Source: Luteolibacter algae
Lineage (GTDB): Bacteria; Verrucomicrobiota; Verrucomicrobiia; Verrucomicrobiales; Akkermansiaceae
Reading direction: 5' to 3'
NCBI RefSeq assembly: GCF_042683045.1
Contig: NZ_JBHUIT010000005.1
Coordinates: 36,147 to 100,146 of the forward strand
DNA length: 64,000 nucleotides
Shown here: piece after piece, positions 18,346-27,643 of the stretch
Position numbering within the stretch: the first letter of the stretch is position 1
Layout of the letters: each line of letters starts with the position of its first letter
Translations under genes and position numbers: made by a program
Notes under the pieces: model-generated
The model's input: only the letters and a program-made list of their open reading frames with translations
What the model was told of the DNA's origin: nothing
Database searches by the model: none

Positions 18346-19104
18346 TTATCTCCAGGTAAGCTGCATATGCTTCCGCAAACCTTCCGCGCTTTTTATGTAA
18401 TCGTTATCAATGCGTTCGACATGGTTGTCCACGAAAACACAATGCGCGCCATTTTTGTAGTTCCCTTGCGGAGCATTATTCGCCCACCCAGTGAAAACTC
18501 CGTTCGAGCCATCGTCATCGGACTCCCCCATCAAAATGGTGAGCGCCGGGTTGACAATTTCACGGCTCTTGGCATTTGTCCCGTCGATTCGGGTCAAATT
18601 CGGGTTAGGTGTTGTTGAAGAAATCCAGCCCTCAATCCAGGCATTGTAGCAGTAACTTCCGAACGTTTGATCGGCACTCGAGGCTAGATCCACATCCGCA
18701 AGCTCCCGTGCATCTCCACCGAGAGTTCTTTCAGAAAGCGGGTTTTGCAAAATGGTATCGGACGGCATCACTTTCCAAACATATTTCGGTGCCTCAAGCA
18801 CACAATAGCCTTGAACTTCTCCGATGAGTTCATGGATCACAAATTTTCTCCATGGATTCAGAAGCTGTCCGGCGTATCCAGGGAACGTGCCGGGATTTGT
18901 GAGATTATTGGACAAACCCTCCTCACGGATAACATGCACCGCTGTGCCCACCTGTTTGAGATTGCTAATACAGGTCGCGGCTTTGGATGCCTGTAGAGCC
19001 CTACTGGCTCCCATGAAGCCCAGCGAAGCCAGAACGGCAACAATGACGATTACGACAAGTAGCTCCACGAGAGTGAAGCCTTTGGATTTTTTTGAGTTTT
19101 TCAT
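18346..19104 (-). CDS. Type II secretion/pilin-like protein with N-terminal methylation motif
   Basis: A 252-residue pseudopilin-type protein. The class III signal KGFTLVELLVVIVIVAVLAS, with cleavage before F and the conserved E at +5, is plain near the N-terminus. The remainder has an H-x-G-type C-terminal segment (HCVFVDNHVERI, like the HxGxxNxxFxDGHV motif of DUF1559-like pilins). Such proteins are very numerous in Planctomycetes and Verrucomicrobia and are presumably assembled at or exported through the envelope, but the function is not known. I chose the ATG at 19104; a TTG 12 bases upstream is in frame. It is divergent from the sulfatase gene. Confidence 0.85.
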   Translation of the reverse strand: MKNSKKSKGFTLVELLVVIVIVAVLASLGFMGASRALQASKAATCISNLKQVGTAVHVIREEGLSNNLTNPGTFPGYAGQLLNPWRKFVIHELIGEVQGYCVLEAPKYVWKVMPSDTILQNPLSERTLGGDARELADVDLASSADQTFGSYCYNAWIEGWISSTTPNPNLTRIDGTNAKSREIVNPALTILMGESDDDGSNGVFTGWANNAPQGNYKNGAHCVFVDNHVERIDNDYIKSAEGLRKHMQLTWR

Positions 19105-19290
19105 AACGGTATTCAACTAGGGTAAATGTTCTTATCATCGGCGTTTGTGAAAAAAAATTGCACGGCAGGCCGTATTTGGCGATTATCTACAATACACCGT
19201 AAACACGCCAACCGCATCCCGGTTTCGGAAAAAACTCCTTTTCCCGTAAATAAGTTTCCGTTCAGCGCTCTCAATTAGAAATATCCAATA

Positions 19291-20826
19291 ATGAAGTTAT
19301 TAACCACCCTAGCAGCCCTGCTCACGGCTCTACCGGCGTTTGCCGAGAAGCAGCCCAATATTCTCTATATCATGTCGGATGACCATGCAGCCCATGCAAT
19401 CGGCGCGTATGGCGGACGACTCTCCAAGCTCAACCCGACCCCATCGATTGATCGCTTGGCCAAAGAAGGTGCGCTGATGGAAAACACGTTTTGCACGAAT
19501 TCGATTTGTTCTCCGAGTCGCGCGACAGTGATCACCGGACAATATTCCCATACAAACGGCGTCCGCATCCTGGGCGAGCCCGTGCTGCCGGAAAACCAGA
19601 CACTCCCGCTGGAAATGAAAAAGGCCGGTTATGTCACCGGAATGATCGGGAAATGGCACCTGGAGGTAGAGCCAGCCTCCTTTGACTACTACTCCGTTCT
19701 CAATGGCCAGGGGAATTACTTCAATCCTGTCATGAATGACAAAAAGGCGGGCAAATGGCCGGACAACATCGTCCATTATCCTACCGGAAAAGGTTCATAC
19801 GACTCACTCCATACGGATGATGTCATCACCGATCTCTCGATCGACTGGATGAAACAACAGCTAAAATCCGGCAAACCCTTCTTTCTCATGCATCATTTCA
19901 AAGGACCGCATGACAACTTTGAGAACGCCGAGCGTTACGATTTTCTCTATGATGATATCGAGATCCCTGAACCTTCAGATCTCTATGAGCGCAGCAAGAA
20001 CGGCCCTCTCGACCATGAGCCCTATGGCACATCCGTCTCCGGCCGGAATAGCCGTCGGAACATGGGTCATCACATGTTTGTCGATCCCAATTTGGAACCG
20101 CGCGAATACACCCACGTATCCTATCAGCGCTATTTGAAAAAATACCTACGCACCATCCGCGGAGTGGATGACAATATCGGCCGCGTTCTGGACTTTTTGG
20201 AAAAAGAGGGCGAACTGGACAACACGCTTATTATCTACACCTCCGATCAAGGTTTCATGACCGGAGAACACGATATGATCGACAAACGCTGGATGTATGA
20301 GGAATCACTGCGCATGCCATTCGTAGCACGCTATCCTGCCGCGATCAAGGGCGGCACAAAGGTGGACCAGCTCGCCAACAATGTCGATTTCGCACCTACT
20401 CTTCTGGATTTCGCCGGAGTGAAGGAAATGCCGGAAAGCTTTGAAGGACGTAGCTTCCTGCCGCTTCTGGAAGGTAAGACCATCAGCGATTGGCCGGAAG
20501 CAACCTACTACCGCTACTGGATGCACATGGCTCACCATGACAACCCGGCTCACTACGGCATTCGCACGAAGAAATACAAATTGATCTATTTCTACGGACT
20601 TCAGCTGGACACGAAAGGCGAAAAAAAGGCGCCAACTCCCGCCTACTGGGAATTTTATGATCTCAGCAAAGATCCCCAGGAGCTCAACAACGCATATGCG
20701 GATCCGGAATATGCGGAAACCATCAAAAAGCTCAAAAGTGATCTTCTGGATTTGAAAGAGGAGATCGGCGATACCGATGAAAAATATCCGGAGCTGATGA
20801 AAGTCCGCGAAGAAACCTGGGAATAA
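19291..20826 (+). CDS. Secreted sulfatase, S1 family
   Basis: An arylsulfatase-type hydrolase that removes sulfate esters from glycans. The 511-residue protein has a signal peptide (MKLLTTLAALLTALPAFA), the metal-binding SDD (D30, D31) and the formylglycine motif C-S-P-S-R with C73. GMIGKWHL and YTSDQGFMTGEH follow, both core motifs of family S1. The C-terminal region PTPAYWEFYDLSKDPQELNN is typical. It needs a formylglycine-generating enzyme, which is not in this window. It stands alone, followed by a strong terminator. Its neighbours, GH29 fucosidase and permease, suggest sulfated fucose-containing substrates, but the substrate cannot be assigned from sequence. Confidence 0.93.
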   Translation: MKLLTTLAALLTALPAFAEKQPNILYIMSDDHAAHAIGAYGGRLSKLNPTPSIDRLAKEGALMENTFCTNSICSPSRATVITGQYSHTNGVRILGEPVLPENQTLPLEMKKAGYVTGMIGKWHLEVEPASFDYYSVLNGQGNYFNPVMNDKKAGKWPDNIVHYPTGKGSYDSLHTDDVITDLSIDWMKQQLKSGKPFFLMHHFKGPHDNFENAERYDFLYDDIEIPEPSDLYERSKNGPLDHEPYGTSVSGRNSRRNMGHHMFVDPNLEPREYTHVSYQRYLKKYLRTIRGVDDNIGRVLDFLEKEGELDNTLIIYTSDQGFMTGEHDMIDKRWMYEESLRMPFVARYPAAIKGGTKVDQLANNVDFAPTLLDFAGVKEMPESFEGRSFLPLLEGKTISDWPEATYYRYWMHMAHHDNPAHYGIRTKKYKLIYFYGLQLDTKGEKKAPTPAYWEFYDLSKDPQELNNAYADPEYAETIKKLKSDLLDLKEEIGDTDEKYPELMKVREETWE

Positions 20827-20961
20827 TTTTCTGCGGACAAAAGGTTGCAGCAGAAGGTTCCGGTTCCGAATTCCTTACCTTTCGAAGCGAAGCAACTGCC
20901 CCGCTAAACCATGATGCATTGCGAAAGCTCCTGACGAAAGGGCCAGCTTTCGAATAAAGCC

Positions 20962-20996
20962 AAAGACGCCGGATTTATTTCCGGCGTCTTTTTTGT
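20962..20996 (+). terminator. Rho-independent terminator of the sulfatase gene
   Basis: AAAGACGCCGGA (20962-20973) pairs perfectly with TCCGGCGTCTTT (20980-20991) and is followed by a T-run. It lies in the 306-base gap before the next gene. I see nothing else in that gap. Confidence 0.85.
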
Positions 20997-21132
20997 TTTC
21001 ATTCCGATCAGTGTGGTTTTCCCACAAAAGGCGATGGAGGATTTCGCAAAATTTGCATGCACGATGCTTCCGGAAATCGAGTTCCATGTTCGCTTTTCGT
21101 GGAAACCGTGCTAGAAACCTCCCCAAGCCTCC

Positions 21133-23823
21133 ATGACTGAAGAAAACATTAGACTTTCACAGGAAGAAAACCGCGCAAAAAACTGGAAACGCTGGGGTCC
21201 CTACCTCTCCGAGCGCCAGTGGGGAACTGTCCGCGAAGACTACTCCGACCATGGTAACTCGTGGGCCGCTTTCCCCCATGATCAGGCCCGCCGGAGAGCT
21301 TATCGCTGGGGTGAGGATGGACTCCAGGGCTGGTGCGACCGGGGCTGCCGCTTATGCTTCGCACCCGCATTGTGGAACGGCAAGGATTCGATCCTTAAAG
21401 AGCGTCTTTTTGGTTTGGGAGGAAATGAAGGAAACCACGGCGAAGACGTGAAGGAATGCTACTACTACCTGGATTCCACGCCTACCCACTCATACACCAA
21501 AGCTCTCTATAAGTATCCGCAGCAAAAATATCCCTACACACAGATCCGCATTGAAAATGAACGGCTTGGCAGATTGGGCCCGGAAATGGAGTTGGCCGAT
21601 ACCGGGATTTTCGATGACAACCTCTACTTTGATGTGGTTCAGGAAGTGGCAAAAAGAAGCCCGCAGGATATTCTGTGGCGAATTACGGTAACCAACCGAG
21701 CAGCAACATCCGCTCCCCTGCATATTCTGCCGACCCTCTGGCTACGCAATACCTGGAGCTGGGGCACAGATCTGGATGCGCCTGCCGTCAAGCCCTCGAT
21801 AATCCAAGAAGGAGACGGGCTCTTCATCGACCACGAATCCCTGGGAAAATTCCGGTTCCACGCCGGCACGGATCAGGCAAGACCCAAAAAAGCGGAATGG
21901 CTTTTCACCGAAAACGATACCAACCATGAGGCTCTGGGCGGCATGAAAAACGGCACTCCTTACACCAAGGATGCCTTCCATCGGTATATCATCCAAGGAG
22001 AGAAGAAGGCGGTATCCCCAAAAAAGGCAGGAACCAAATCAGCACTTTATTACCTATTTCAAGTTCCGGCCGGCGAGTCAGTCACCATCTATTGCCGCCT
22101 TCATCACATCAATGAAAGTAACCGGATCAACGGACTGGACCAATTCAACGAGACCGTGGACCAACGCCTGAAAGAGGCGGATGAATTCTACAATGAAGTC
22201 ATACCGCCGGGAATTTCCGAGGATGAAAAATTGATCTGCCGCCAGGGATATGCCGGGCTTTTATGGACCAAACAGTTCTTCTTTTATTCTGTCGAGGACT
22301 GGCTCAAGGGGGACAAAGAGATGCCCGAGCCTCCGGCAAACCGGCTCCTGGGACGTAACCACGATTGGAAACATTTTTACGCTAAAAATATTCTCTCGAT
22401 GCCCGACAAGTGGGAGTATCCGTGGTTTGCCGCCTGGGACACCGCCTTCCATATGCTGCCCTTCTGCGCAGTGGATTCTGCCTTCAGCAAACACCAGCTT
22501 TTACTATTGCTGCGGGAGTGGTATATGCACCCCAATGGCCAGCTGCCGGCCTACGAATGGAATTTCTCCGATGTGAATCCTCCCGTCCACGCATGGGCGG
22601 TATGGCGGGTCTACAAAATCGCGGATCGCAAGGGCGAGAGGGACCTGCTTTTCCTCGAAAAAGCATTCCAGAAGCTCCTGATGAATTTCACCTGGTGGGT
22701 CAATCGCAAGGACTTGGATGGGCGTCACGTGTTCGGCGGCGGCTTCCTTGGTCTGGATAACATCGGAGTTTTCGATCGCTCTCATGCGCTCCCCGGAGGT
22801 GGTTATCTTCAGCAGGCCGATGGCACCGCTTGGATGGGCTTCTACTGTCTGACAATGCTATCGATGGCCTTGGAACTGGCTCTGACAAAACCTGCCTACG
22901 AAGATATTGCCTCCAAGTTTTTCGAGCATTTTGTGAACATTTGCGATGCGATCAATACTCTCGGAGGCAACGGCTTGTGGGACGTTCAGGATCAGTTTTA
23001 CTACGATCAGCTGATCATTGATGATGAAGCACCCATCCCGCTTCGCATCCGCTCTCTTGTCGGCCTTCTTCCCCTTTCCGCTGTTACTGTGCTCAAGCAG
23101 AAAACCATTGATGCGCTACCCGGCTTCAGGAAACGCATGGATTGGTTCCTCACAAACAAGCCGGATCTATTGAAGTATGTGACGGCGAACCGCGTTCCCG
23201 GCAAAAAATCTTCAGGCCGGGTTCTGCTGGCTATTCCTTCCCAGGAGCGGCTTCGCCAAAGCCTTACCTATATGCTCGATCCGAAGGAATTCCTCTCAAA
23301 CTTCGGCATTCGCTCTCTTTCCAAGGCACATGATGATCACCCCTTTATCTTCCAGTATGCGGGAGCCACCCACCAGGTCCAATACACCCCCGGAGAGGCA
23401 ACCACGGATATGTTCGGCGGGAATTCCAACTGGCGGGGCCCTATATGGTTCCCCACAAATTTCATTCTTATCGAAGCGCTCGAACGCTATTACTACTTCT
23501 ATGGTGATACTTTCAAAATCGAGTATCCCACAGGTTCCGGCGTTGAGTGCACGCTTCGGGATATCGCCATTGATATCTGCGACAGGCTGATCTCGCTCTT
23601 CACAAAGAATGAAGAAGGTTACCGACCTTGCTTTGGCGATAGTGAAACCTCAAAACGCTATTCGGATGATGAGCACTGGAAAGATCTACTCCTTTTCCAC
23701 GAGTATTTCCATGGCGAGACCGGAGAAGGCCTCGGAGCTTCGCACCAAACCGGATGGACCGCACTAGTCGTCCGCTTGGTCCGCGAACGCCGGGAAAAAC
23801 TTACCGAAGAAGGGTTTTGCTAA
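21133..23823 (+). CDS. GH63-like (MGH1-type) glucosidase
   Basis: An 896-residue cytoplasmic-looking protein without signal peptide. It matches the MGH1-like/GH63 group of (alpha/alpha)6-barrel enzymes that act on alpha-glucosides such as glucosylglycerate or mannosyl-oligosaccharides. It begins with the RWGPYLSERQWGTVREDYS segment characteristic of this group. The barrel segment YPWFAAWDTAFHMLPF carries the expected catalytic acid D436. The C-terminus has GEGLGASHQTGWTALVVRLV, typical of the family. Aromatic content is high throughout, as expected for a sugar-binding barrel. The gene stands alone, with the sulfatase terminator upstream and a hairpin immediately downstream. The natural substrate is uncertain. 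Confidence 0.85.
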   Translation: MTEENIRLSQEENRAKNWKRWGPYLSERQWGTVREDYSDHGNSWAAFPHDQARRRAYRWGEDGLQGWCDRGCRLCFAPALWNGKDSILKERLFGLGGNEGNHGEDVKECYYYLDSTPTHSYTKALYKYPQQKYPYTQIRIENERLGRLGPEMELADTGIFDDNLYFDVVQEVAKRSPQDILWRITVTNRAATSAPLHILPTLWLRNTWSWGTDLDAPAVKPSIIQEGDGLFIDHESLGKFRFHAGTDQARPKKAEWLFTENDTNHEALGGMKNGTPYTKDAFHRYIIQGEKKAVSPKKAGTKSALYYLFQVPAGESVTIYCRLHHINESNRINGLDQFNETVDQRLKEADEFYNEVIPPGISEDEKLICRQGYAGLLWTKQFFFYSVEDWLKGDKEMPEPPANRLLGRNHDWKHFYAKNILSMPDKWEYPWFAAWDTAFHMLPFCAVDSAFSKHQLLLLLREWYMHPNGQLPAYEWNFSDVNPPVHAWAVWRVYKIADRKGERDLLFLEKAFQKLLMNFTWWVNRKDLDGRHVFGGGFLGLDNIGVFDRSHALPGGGYLQQADGTAWMGFYCLTMLSMALELALTKPAYEDIASKFFEHFVNICDAINTLGGNGLWDVQDQFYYDQLIIDDEAPIPLRIRSLVGLLPLSAVTVLKQKTIDALPGFRKRMDWFLTNKPDLLKYVTANRVPGKKSSGRVLLAIPSQERLRQSLTYMLDPKEFLSNFGIRSLSKAHDDHPFIFQYAGATHQVQYTPGEATTDMFGGNSNWRGPIWFPTNFILIEALERYYYFYGDTFKIEYPTGSGVECTLRDIAIDICDRLISLFTKNEEGYRPCFGDSETSKRYSDDEHWKDLLLFHEYFHGETGEGLGASHQTGWTALVVRLVRERREKLTEEGFC

Positions 23824-23828
23824 TGAAT

Positions 23829-23852
23829 CGAGTCCCCTTGATCGGGGACTCG
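23829..23852. terminator. Hairpin between convergent GH63-like and beta-propeller genes
   Basis: A perfect 9-base stem, CGAGTCCCC (23829-23837) against GGGGACTCG (23844-23852), has a 6-base loop just after the glucosidase stop. No T-tract follows on either strand, so it may be a factor-dependent or weak bidirectional terminator. Confidence 0.45.
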
Positions 23853-23884
23853 AACGCTTTCAGACCGAGACTGCGGTCCCGCTC

Positions 23885-25681
23885 TTACGGATCAATGTTC
23901 ACCTTCAAGCGCATGAATCCGGTGGAACCCAGCGGTGAAAACGATCTGTATCGGTAGATGTTGAAATCGCCGTCTGATTCCGGCGCTCCCACTTGTAGCG
24001 TAGGACCGGGGATACTAATCAATTTTTCAAGAGTGGAGGCACTTTGCACCTGCCAGGTATAACCGGCAGGCATGACTTTCCTGATCCGGACCTTGAAAAC
24101 CATATATTTGTTCATATCTCCGGAGATTCCCAGTGAATCCCCCGTGACAAACTGTTCTTCCGGGAGGTGACTGAGATCAGACGTCAGAGCATTTGAACCG
24201 ATGAAATATTTGAGAAGGTTCGGGACCCCATCCCCACTTGGGTTGTCATTGGCCCCACGCTTGTCCGCTGGCAGCACGGAGGCCCATTGCTCGAAAGTCA
24301 GGCCGTTTACAACTGGAGTAGAAAATGTTCCTACCCCGATCGCATGAGCGGAAGATGACCCTGGAAATCCCATAGCTGCGAACTGGCTGGTGCTAAAAGC
24401 GATGTAGGAGCCATTATCCGGCATCACCGGGCCGCGGGTGAACGTCACGCTGCTCGATTTATCAGGAGCATCGGTGACAATCTCAAGTGTCTGCGTTCCG
24501 TTACTGTTTAGGACGGCTTTGAAAATATCGTCGCTATTTGTCCCCTCATCGTCATTTGTCAAAAGCGGAGATTTTGAGCTGAAGGCAACGATGCTCCCGT
24601 TGAGGTTTAGCACTGTCGAAATGCCAATGCTGGAAACATTCGGGACGTTGGTGATTGTTTTTGTCAGCACCCAGACTTTTTTGGAAGGAATGTCTTTTAC
24701 ATATAAGTCTTCATTGGGGTTCGACGGATGTGACGACACCATCTTCGGCCACGTCGTCGTAGGAGAATTCAACTGCCCAACGTTCTTCCCCAGAAACGCA
24801 ACCCGATTGCCATCGGCACTGATTCGGGGATAAGTAAAATGGGCATTGGAAACTTGATCCGATTCATTTTTATTCAACAAAAGAGTATTTCCGTTTGTAA
24901 TATCCCTCCGCAGAACAGCCGCATAATTTGCAAACATCTTATTTGCCCGATCCGGATGCGAACTGTTATACGTCGTAGCAAAAACGACATATTTCGCGTC
25001 AGGTGACATATCGAAATTCCAAAAGTTGCTGATGTTAAAGTCATCAATCTCCCCCAAGCCCGAAATCTGGGCACCATTGTAGGTAAGCGAGATAATTTTG
25101 ATCGAGTTATTCTGACGATCGTAGAGATACACTCCCGGATTTCCGGCACGGGGAAGCTGGTTTTGATTGGTAATCAAGGTCCGGCTGTCACTGGCAAAAG
25201 CCAGGTAGCGGCCATCACCACTGATCACAGGGTGGGCACTCCTCACCGTGTATGCAACGACCCCACCCTGTTGATTGGCAGTAACCCATGTGGTCACGCC
25301 AGTCTGGCGATCACGTAAATAGATATGCCTATCCTCGAGAGATGACCAAGCGATGAACCGACCGTCATCGCTCATTACCGCTTCATCGACCCCTGTATGG
25401 GTAACTGTAGAGTCACCCACATAATCGACGGATCCGGTCGCAAGATTCCGCAGGTATAAACCGGTAACAGCGAACCCCGGCGAGGTGGTGCTGGTGCTGG
25501 ATCTTGTATAGAACAACACCAGATTGCCATCCGGCGATATATCCATAATATCACCTCCGCCACTATGAATCTGATTGAATGGACTGCCGGAAAGTAATCT
25601 CACTTCCGCCGAAGCTCTCGGGCCAATCGCCACAGCAAAGAGCAATCCCATTAGAAGATAAAAAAGAAAAATTTGTTTCAT
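23885..25681 (-). CDS. Secreted TolB/WD40-like beta-propeller protein
   Basis: A 598-residue exported protein. The signal peptide is MKQIFLFYLLMGLLFAVAIG. The body carries repeated blades with the pattern ISPDGNLVLFYTRSS, MSDDGRFIAWSS, ISGDGRYLAFASDS, MSPDAKYVVFAT and ISADGNRVAFLG, spaced by about 45-60 residues, as in TolB-type propellers. Near residue 500 comes GDGVPNLLKYFIGSNAL, the calcium-loop-like linker often seen before C-terminal modules in Verrucomicrobia, followed by a small beta-rich tail. The function is unknown; such proteins may be surface or extracellular. The ATG at 25681 starts the signal peptide and an earlier in-frame ATG does not look real. It faces the GH63-like gene. 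Confidence 0.8.
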   Translation of the reverse strand: MKQIFLFYLLMGLLFAVAIGPRASAEVRLLSGSPFNQIHSGGGDIMDISPDGNLVLFYTRSSTSTTSPGFAVTGLYLRNLATGSVDYVGDSTVTHTGVDEAVMSDDGRFIAWSSLEDRHIYLRDRQTGVTTWVTANQQGGVVAYTVRSAHPVISGDGRYLAFASDSRTLITNQNQLPRAGNPGVYLYDRQNNSIKIISLTYNGAQISGLGEIDDFNISNFWNFDMSPDAKYVVFATTYNSSHPDRANKMFANYAAVLRRDITNGNTLLLNKNESDQVSNAHFTYPRISADGNRVAFLGKNVGQLNSPTTTWPKMVSSHPSNPNEDLYVKDIPSKKVWVLTKTITNVPNVSSIGISTVLNLNGSIVAFSSKSPLLTNDDEGTNSDDIFKAVLNSNGTQTLEIVTDAPDKSSSVTFTRGPVMPDNGSYIAFSTSQFAAMGFPGSSSAHAIGVGTFSTPVVNGLTFEQWASVLPADKRGANDNPSGDGVPNLLKYFIGSNALTSDLSHLPEEQFVTGDSLGISGDMNKYMVFKVRIRKVMPAGYTWQVQSASTLEKLISIPGPTLQVGAPESDGDFNIYRYRSFSPLGSTGFMRLKVNIDP

Positions 25682-25895
25682 ATAAAATACCTGAAATTTA
25701 AATTTTAGCATTATCCTTGATCCCGCTGCAGGCAAGTGTGGACTCATTATTTTTGTAGGCACAAATTAAAGACATCATCTAAGCTCCAGAATTCCAGCGG
25801 AATAGGAGAATTCTTCTTATTTCCACGTTCCTGGCGGCGTGGAGAAAAATCATATTCACATAACAAAACCAGCTGCCAGACTGCCGGCGCACGAC

Positions 25896-27110
25896 ATGTT
25901 TTCTGTGAAATTATTGAAATGGTGCGCTGTCCTGGCAGCCTTGGCCAGCTGCATTGGCACCGCTGCCGCGTTCTTCCTATGGTCTCTGGATACTGTCACC
26001 CGCCAACGATTTGCCACTCCTTGGCTGATCTACTTCCTGCCCCTCGCGGGAGTGGCGATGGGCTTTTACTATCGCTCTCTGGGCAAGCATGTAGGCTCTG
26101 GAAATTCATCCATTCTATGCACGGTCCACAAGAGCGATCATACGGTTCCCTTCTCCCTCGCACCCAGCATCCTAATAGCCACGGTAGCTACACACCTCTT
26201 CGGCGGCTCCGCTGGCCGGGAAGGAACTGCAGTGCAGATGGGCGCGGGTATTGCCGGAGCCTTCGGCAAATATTTCGCAAAATCTCGTGAAGGTATACAT
26301 TTGTTACTGTTCTGCGGAATCGCCGCCGGTTTTGGAGCTGTCTTTGGCACCCCGTTTGCCGGTGCGGTTTTTGCTTTGGAGTTTGTCCGCCACCGTATCA
26401 TCAGCCGGAAAATCATACCCTGCTTGATAACCGCGCTTGCCGCTGACCAGATTTGTCATGCGTGGGGTATCCATCATACTCTCTACCCCCATATTGAGTT
26501 CACACGGGAAATTTCCACGTATCTGCCGATCGTTTGGAAGCTGGCCTTCGCCGCCGCATTTTTCGCGTTGGGTAGCAGGTTCTTTATCTTCGCTTCATTT
26601 CATTCCGCACGAAAATTGCGCGAGTGGTTTCCACATGAGGCCGTGCGAGCCGGTATTGGCGGTCTGATTATCGTAATCCTGTTCCTGGTCTTGGGGACTA
26701 CTGACTACCTGGGACTTGGAGTTCTCCCGGAAAACGATACATCGCTCACGCTGCCAAGGTTTTTCTCATCCGATGTCCACGCCTCTGGAACAGTTTGGCT
26801 TTGGAAACTGGTTTTCACGGTCGTCACACTCAGTGTCGGATTCAAGGGCGGCGAGGTAACCCCGCTCTTCTTCATCGGGGCGGCCATGGGAAATACGCTC
26901 GCGTGGTTTCTGAACGCCCCCGTCGATCTTTTTGCAGGATTGGGCATGATCGCATTCTTTGCTGCGGCCACCAAGACGCCATACGCCTCGATCATCATGG
27001 GGATTGAGCTCCTTGGCTGGCACATTTACGCACCCTTGGCTGTCTGCACTCTGATCGCATTCAAGCTCAGCGGACCTACTTCAATCTATCCGGCTATTAA
27101 GGAGCTGTAG
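25896..27110 (+). CDS. ClC-family chloride channel / transporter
   Basis: A 404-residue membrane protein of the ClC family. It contains the conserved GGSAGREGTAVQMG segment, where E109 is the gating/proton glutamate, and the later FKGGEVTPLFFIGAAMGN segment. The selectivity segment GSGIP is changed to GSGNSS near residue 67, so anion preference may differ. It is slightly shorter than classic ClC proteins, lacks CBS domains, and resembles the short bacterial fluoride- or chloride-type members. The frame is open to a GTG at 25839, but I take the ATG at 25896 because the first helix begins right after it. It is divergent from the propeller gene. Confidence 0.85.
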   Translation: MFSVKLLKWCAVLAALASCIGTAAAFFLWSLDTVTRQRFATPWLIYFLPLAGVAMGFYYRSLGKHVGSGNSSILCTVHKSDHTVPFSLAPSILIATVATHLFGGSAGREGTAVQMGAGIAGAFGKYFAKSREGIHLLLFCGIAAGFGAVFGTPFAGAVFALEFVRHRIISRKIIPCLITALAADQICHAWGIHHTLYPHIEFTREISTYLPIVWKLAFAAAFFALGSRFFIFASFHSARKLREWFPHEAVRAGIGGLIIVILFLVLGTTDYLGLGVLPENDTSLTLPRFFSSDVHASGTVWLWKLVFTVVTLSVGFKGGEVTPLFFIGAAMGNTLAWFLNAPVDLFAGLGMIAFFAAATKTPYASIIMGIELLGWHIYAPLAVCTLIAFKLSGPTSIYPAIKEL

Positions 27111-27160
27111 CCCGGATTCCCGCTCTTTCGTTTTCAGAAAAAAACGCCATATTCGCATTA

Positions 27161-27643
27161 ATGTTGGAAACACCACGGCAACTGGCCTTGCGCTTCGAGC
27201 AAGGTGAAATCGATAGAACAGAGTTTCAGACCATGATGGCGATCCATGCTCGGGAGCTCATCGCTGAAATTGAAGAAGACCATCAAAATCCCCTGGCAGC
27301 CTGGCTGGAGACCCGCAGGGCGACAGCGGCGGTCAAAAAGCTCCTGAAGAAAAACACGGCCTTTCAAGTGCGGGAGGTTTTGATTGCTCTGTCGGAAGCG
27401 GATGACTTCCCGATGGCAAAATATTTATGGAACGCCAGTCATCCCGATGTGCCACTTCATTGTTTTTTCCGCATCGGCAAGCAGCCCTACTTCAAGATTC
27501 TTTCGATCAATCAAAAGGGAGACCACGTCGAAACCCAGGTGGAGATTCTGGAAAAGGGTCATCGGCTATCCATTTTGCTCACACGGGATTCCCGGTGGCG
27601 GCTAGTCGCCCCGTCATTTTCCAAAGGCGGGGAACCAGCATGA
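27161..27643 (+). CDS. Hypothetical protein, 160 residues
   Basis: I do not recognise this protein. The N-terminal half is helical and charged (ALRFEQGEIDRTEFQTMMAI) with an alanine/lysine-rich helix. The C-terminal half is beta-rich (KILSINQKGDHVETQVEILE and SRWRLVAPSF), suggesting a small cytoplasmic domain. No signal peptide or membrane segment is seen. It starts 50 bases after the ClC gene and may be co-transcribed with it. Its last 65 bases overlap, on the opposite strand, the end of the MATE pump gene. Coding confidence rests on the full-length frame and balanced composition. Confidence 0.6.
   Translation: MLETPRQLALRFEQGEIDRTEFQTMMAIHARELIAEIEEDHQNPLAAWLETRRATAAVKKLLKKNTAFQVREVLIALSEADDFPMAKYLWNASHPDVPLHCFFRIGKQPYFKILSINQKGDHVETQVEILEKGHRLSILLTRDSRWRLVAPSFSKGGEPA

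Noticed and set aside
25685..25710. Short AT-rich palindrome upstream of the propeller gene as an operator
   Set aside because: AAATTTAAATTT is symmetric by composition alone and is too simple to support.
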